From NCBI GenBank assembly GCA_003952965.2, contig CM025850.1, positions 19,192,955 to 19,256,954 of the forward strand: 64,000 nt of DNA. The letters run 5' to 3'. This DNA comes from Morella rubra (Eukaryota; Streptophyta; Magnoliopsida; Fagales; Myricaceae). The notes under the pieces are model-generated. The model searched no databases and was not told the origin of the DNA. It saw only the letters and a program-made list of their open reading frames with translations. The position numbers were made by a program, and so were the translations under genes. Of this stretch, positions 60,050 to 64,000 are shown piece by piece (the first letter of the stretch is position 1; each line of letters begins with the position of its first letter).

Positions 60050-60650
60050 TCTTCAGCCAACGTGTCGGAAGATTTATATGCACTGACATCCAGACCGAAT
60101 CAGCATGTATTATCATTTTTTAGATGTGTAGTTAATGGCGTTTGGTTTCACACAGTTAATCGTGAACAATTTCACAGTATATAGAATAGCAGGGTAGTTG
60201 TACTAGGAGACCATGATGGGGAAGATGTCGATTTTAATGGTCAAGTTGTGGATATTTACGTACTACAGTATCTGCACAGGAATTGAGTTTATTTATTCAA
60301 GTGCAACTGGTTTGACTTGAGCACCCAAAACTTCGGTTTTCATAAAAGTGGACGTTTTGTTAGCATTAACAAATCACTGAAATGGTAAAAGAACGACTTG
60401 TTTGTGTTAGCATCTCAGGGTAGTCAAGTGTTTTATCTTGATAATACGAAGTTGGGCGGCCACTGGAAGATAGTTTAGAAAATAGTAAGCATAACACATA
60501 TATGGCCGTTATTAGGCCAGAGCAGATACTGTTGAGAATGAGTGACACCGGTCCTTTTGTCCAAGTTACTGATGACAACACGACACTAAATCAATAGCAG
60601 ACTGAAGAGTGTGATGATAGTGATAATTCCGAAGAGCCCGACTCTGATTA
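60050..60650 (+). pseudogene. CACTA transposase (TNP2 type), C-terminal part
   Basis: Resumes the transposase interrupted at 52862. Pieces: DLYALTSRPNQHVLSFFRCV and VNGVWFHTVNREQFHS, then RVVVLGDHDGEDVDFNGQVV, VYLFKCNWFDLSTQNFGFHK, FVSINKSLKW, NDLFVLASQGSQVFYLDNTK, LGGHWKIV. This matches the DUF4216/DUF4218-type C-terminal region of plant TNP2 proteins. It has several stops. The distance from the first part is due entirely to the MULE. Confidence 0.85.
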
Positions 60651-60959
60651 AAGTGATTTTCATATTGGGTTACTTATGTATCCCAATAATCTTAATAGAA
60701 GGTTTCAACATCACAAGACTCGTCACCTGTTACTAGTCTTTATTGCAATTCATGGTCAAAGTACTGATTGTGCGCAGCAGACCTCTCACAAGCACTTGTG
60801 CAGTCACAAGACATCGTCATGGTAGCTGGGGGAAATATCTTTAATGCAATTCAGGTAGCAGAGTAGTTGGTGCGGCAAGTCCTTCATAAGGAGCAAGCAA
60901 TTATTTACCATCTCCTGTGACCGTCAGCCCACGTACCACCCAAAGTAGTTGTGCATGTA

Positions 60960-62395
60960 AGCATTTCAAACCATCATTAGAGTTAAGGTTTTCCACTATC
61001 TTTTTAGGTATGCTAAAATTTTCGTTACTATCGTTTTTGTTTATGTATAGCAACGTCCGGGATTAAACAAGTATCGGGTAAGATGCGCAGAATCGCATTA
61101 GAGAAGGCTCGTATTGTAAGAAAGCTGAGTGTACATATCCCCGAAGGTCATTTGAGCGGTGATGACTAGGCATCTTCGATGCTCTCTAGTCATATTGGTT
61201 CGCTCATGTGATCACATGTGCCGTTGGATGAGGCCAAATGGTCTAAAGTCTTTTTTTTTTTTGTAAAGAAGTGGTCCAAAGTCTCCGATGAGGTTAAGTC
61301 TTATGTAATGAACAAAGTGTTTGTAAGTTTAACTTAGAATAAATTGTACTTATGATTACTATTTATTGTTTCATTATACTCTAACATTGTTTATTTCAGA
61401 ATGACTTTAACCTCGATTATGATCAGCCAAAGGATTGAAACCTTGTGATGTCTACAATGAACACCACATACAGAATGCATCCATAGTACTTTTTGTTCCT
61501 TACCAAAGAAGAAGCGTTAGAACGTCCGTATCTGAATATGAAGAAGGAAGATTGGACCCCCATCTGCGAATTATTTAGTACTGAAGAATTTTAGGTAAAA
61601 TGTTTAATTTAATATTTTTATTTATTTATATAGTGATGTTTTTACTAAGACGATAAATATGCATTGTAGAGAAGATGTGAAATCAACCGTCAAAATAGGG
61701 CTAAGCTGACGGTTGCTCACACTTCGGGCTCGAGGGCTTAACAACGTACTTTAGTTCTGATGGTAATGAACTCAATCATCTAGGTGTATTTTCAATTAAG
61801 AAATAGAGCGTGACTACTTAAATACATAATTAAGGTAATTAATATATTTTTCATTTCTTGGTGTGCAGAAAGATTCATAAACTTATCAAAATAATTATGC
61901 ATTACTGTACAAAAAAATGCATACTAATAAGGACGATGCGTGGACATCAAATAGTGTACGGGAAAATTTTGTAAGTTATAAAAAGTTATATTATGTATTA
62001 TTAAATTTTAATATTTAATGTATTAACTTTACTTTTTTCTCCTTAACTTGTACGAAAAGATGGAGTGGAGGCGCTACAGTTAGAGCACGAGTCCGAGGGA
62101 AGGTCATTTATAGAAGTGCAGATTTTCACAGACGTCTTGGGGACGAAAGCGGGTTATATGCGTGGTTTAGGCCGATTAGTGCGATGCGTTAGACCATCTT
62201 CTTCAGGGTCGTCTGTTGATCTGGTCCAAAGATTGGAGGAGGCGAGAGTAGAGATAGAGTAGATGAGGGCCAGACAGATGGAATATGAAGAGCTACTTGT
62301 CAGGTGGAAATGGGGCAGACGATGCGTGAATATCAGCAGTATTTGGAGGAGCAGCAACGAAAGCAACAAAAGGAGCAAGAATAGAGGCAATTCAC
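60960..62395 (+). pseudogene. CACTA second gene (TNPA/Ptta-type, Transposase_24)
   Basis: Downstream of the transposase and in the same direction, as is usual in CACTA elements. Pieces: QRPGLNKYRV, EVKSYVMNKV, FNLDYDQPKDWNLVMSTMNT-like text (61390-61460), TKEEALERPYLNMKKEDWTP then ICELFSTEEF (61500-61590), RCEINRQNRAKLTVAHTSGS (61675-61740), and a C-terminal FTDVLGTKAGYMRGLGRLV then SVDLVQRLEEARVEIE with a coiled coil of E-E-Q-Q-R-K (62125-62385). These segments fit the plant Transposase_24 family, with introns between them (for example 61594-61671 and 61808-61869). Stops remain in the coding parts. In En/Spm the equivalent protein binds subterminal repeats. Confidence 0.8.
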
Positions 62396-62639
62396 TTCAA
62401 ATGTGATGCCCAAACAGAGATTTGGGTAGATTGTTTATTTCAGACTTGATTTCCATTATGTATTTTATTTACTATTATAATGATTTATATTATTTATTTT
62501 ATTTAAGATTATGGCCATTAAGTATTTGCAGAGACAATTATTAATTCTATTTTATAATTAATATAATTTCCTTACATCCACTTGTAATTCATATTTAAAT
62601 ACATAATTTAAATAAATATAATAACGTCCAGACAACATA

Positions 62640-63204
62640 AATAAACGTGCACACGGTTTGTTCCAAATACTGTCCCAACGTTTATTATCGTCCACGTGTC
62701 ATTTTTTAATGATCGTTTACACTTTTATTAACCATTCACACATTATATTCGTTGGCATTTTTCTTTTTCCTTGAAAAAAGGACAACGTGCGAACCTGTTG
62801 GACAAGAGTTTGGACGTTACATTCTGTGACACTTATTTTTTTGTCACAAATATGAAATACGTTGGAACAATTAGTTTGGACTCTACACACATCTTTTAGT
62901 GACAATTTAGATTTTTTTCATGCACCACAAAGTGTGCGAACAGGTTATCCGAACGGACCAAAAACAACCAATGCGTGACGTAAGTGTAATCATCACGCCA
63001 ATTGAAAACTGTCCAGTCCGATACAATTACTATTCGAACGATTTTCCTGATAAAATTGGCAAACTGTCACCCAAAATCTTGCGTAACACGCTTACAGTGA
63101 CAAACCGTCTGTAGAAGTTATTTCGATATGGAAAGGTTTTGGTGACAAAATTGTAGCTTTTGGTGACAAATTTTATGACACCCAAAAGCAATTTTCTTGT
63201 AGTG
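62640..63204 (+). repeat. Right subterminal region and terminus of the CACTA element
   Basis: Contains several copies of CGTTTA/ACGTTGG and TTTTGTCAC/GTGACAAA words in both directions, ending in TTCTTGTAGTG at 63204. The base composition and repeated short words are what CACTA subterminal repeats look like. The next three bases, AAC, would be one copy of the 3-bp target duplication; the left copy is not identified. Confidence 0.7.
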
Positions 63205-63593
63205 AACATACCATCTTGAATTTGAAAAAAAAAAAAAAAGAACAAAAGGAGAAACACTTACAACTCGATAAGGACATATTTTGACACAGAATTTTACAGA
63301 TACAAAAAAGCACTTGCACAAATGAATGGTAGATGATGATAAAGAATAAACCTTGGCCTGGAGAGCTTTTTAGTTCCTGAAAGGGCAATTTTTTGGGATG
63401 ATATGTTCTTTTCAGCCCAAATAATCAACTCCGCATGATATAATTAGGGACGAAATGTAGATTTCGTTCCAAAAATTACGCTTTAAGGATGAATTTTTGT
63501 TTTTTACCCAAAAAAATCCGTGCCTAGCTAATTAGAGATCAAATTTGTTGTATTGTGTTACAAGCCATGGTCATGATACATTGTTGAATGGCA
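63205..63593. other. Short intergenic stretch beyond the CACTA end
   Basis: Contains an A run (63226-63239) and AT-rich DNA before the kinase stop codon. It probably includes the 3' UTR of the kinase gene on the - strand. Nothing else is recognised. Confidence 0.4.
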
Positions 63594-63896
63594 TCATCGG
63601 GGTTCTAGTTCAGTAATAGATGCTTCGTTAATAGATGATGGAACCTTAGATAGCTTTTTTGGCGGCCGCAGTGTTCCGTGAAAGATAAATGCTGGCTCTT
63701 CAGTTGGTGGGAGAGTGACAGAGAAACTGTCTAGCATGAGGACTATCGATGCCATTTCGGGTCTTTTGGCCGGGTTCTCCTGCACACATAATAAGGCAAT
63801 ATTTATGCATCTAATGGCTTCAGCGCTTGAGCAAGAGTCTCTTAAGGTTGGATCTAACAACATCAAAGGTTTTCCGTCCTTCCAATGCTTCCAAGC
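63594..63896 (-). CDS. Cysteine-rich receptor-like kinase, last exon (partial gene)
   Basis: The last exon, 100 codons plus stop, of a plant receptor-like serine/threonine kinase. It follows a 3' splice site (ACCAATTAATGCAG, - strand) and starts AWKHWKDGKPLMLLDPTLRD, continues CINIALLCVQENPAKRPEMA and IVLMLDSFSVTLPPTEEPAF, and ends ASITELEPR. This is kinase subdomain XI (the invariant Arg of KRPEM) followed by the short C-terminal tail typical of CRK/DUF26 kinases, whose last intron commonly falls just before the AWxxW motif. Catalytic subdomains, transmembrane segment and extracellular domains lie beyond the right edge. Bases 63897-64000 are the preceding intron. The exon is intact; whether the rest is functional cannot be judged. 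Confidence 0.85.
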   Translation of the reverse strand, partial: AWKHWKDGKPLMLLDPTLRDSCSSAEAIRCINIALLCVQENPAKRPEMASIVLMLDSFSVTLPPTEEPAFIFHGTLRPPKKLSKVPSSINEASITELEPR

Positions 63897-64000
63897 CTGC
63901 ATTAATTGGTCAAAATTAGATGATATATATATTTCATCTGCAAATCAGCTCTCGTTAATTAGGTGTGAAAGACTCAAGAATTAACTCAAGTGCTACAATT

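Larger units (their letters stand above)
50440..63204 (+). mobile_element. CACTA (En/Spm) transposon, nested host of two other elements
   Basis: Class II element read on the + strand. The right terminus is GCAATTTTCTTGTAGTG ending at 63204, i.e. CACTACAAGAAAATTGC on the other strand, with TTTGTCACCAAAA/GGTGACAAA subterminal repeats (63130-63185). It contains a TNP2-type transposase gene in two halves and a TNPA-like second gene (60960-62395). A 514-bp MITE and a 7.2 kb Mutator-like element are inserted in it, so the CACTA DNA itself is about 5 kb within these limits. The left terminus was not found and may lie as far left as 49090 or be deleted. Many stops interrupt the transposase, so it is not autonomous. 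Confidence 0.85.

Overview
This window is nuclear DNA of a flowering plant, almost certainly a eudicot. It shows long AT-rich introns with GT-AG boundaries, two conserved plant housekeeping genes, the tail of a plant receptor-like kinase gene, and a dense population of plant-type transposable elements. The species cannot be named from the sequence alone.

Host genes. A ubiquitin-specific protease gene of the UBP5 type (DUSP, ubiquitin-like and USP domains) runs on the + strand from 7701 to 32096. I could chain it as 13 in-phase coding exons giving 954 codons plus a stop. Exons 8 and 9 are separated by a 14.4 kb intron swollen by retroposons. The exocyst subunit gene SEC15A lies on the - strand (43019-45385) as one uninterrupted 788-codon exon, with a likely 5' UTR intron upstream. 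At the right edge (63594-63896, - strand) is the last exon of a cysteine-rich-type receptor-like kinase whose body lies outside the window.

Layout. 1-1705: Ty3/gypsy fossil whose single LTR has internal sequence on both sides. 1706-5990: a second, unrelated Ty3/gypsy fossil, - strand. 5991-7700: small inverted-repeat element and the UBP5 promoter side. 7701-32096: UBP5, whose intron 8 holds a SINE-like element and an old LINE interrupted by a younger 9.2 kb LINE (16917-26117) bounded by a 15-bp target duplication. 32097-43018: 3' end of UBP5, a CACTA-end fragment, a LINE tail, two solo LTRs with perfect 5-bp target duplications (35244-36478 and 37979-39323), and a 332-bp Mutator-type MITE with a perfect 9-bp duplication. 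43019-46310: SEC15A. 46510-50440: another MITE-like element, an LTR fragment and unrecognised degraded sequence. 50440-63204: a CACTA (En/Spm) DNA transposon invaded by a 514-bp MITE (51495-52008) and a 7.2 kb Mutator-like element (52863-60017), each with a perfect 9-bp duplication. 63205-64000: kinase tail.

The two complete host genes share no obvious pathway beyond basic cell function (deubiquitination; exocytic vesicle tethering). The most informative content is the transposon stratigraphy: nested insertions with readable target duplications, a Mutator-like element carrying an antisense GRF-type zinc-finger sequence, and a LINE with three internal tandem duplications, one of them with a strange mosaic of short deletions. 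I saw no tRNA or rRNA gene, CRISPR array, or bacterial or organellar gene.
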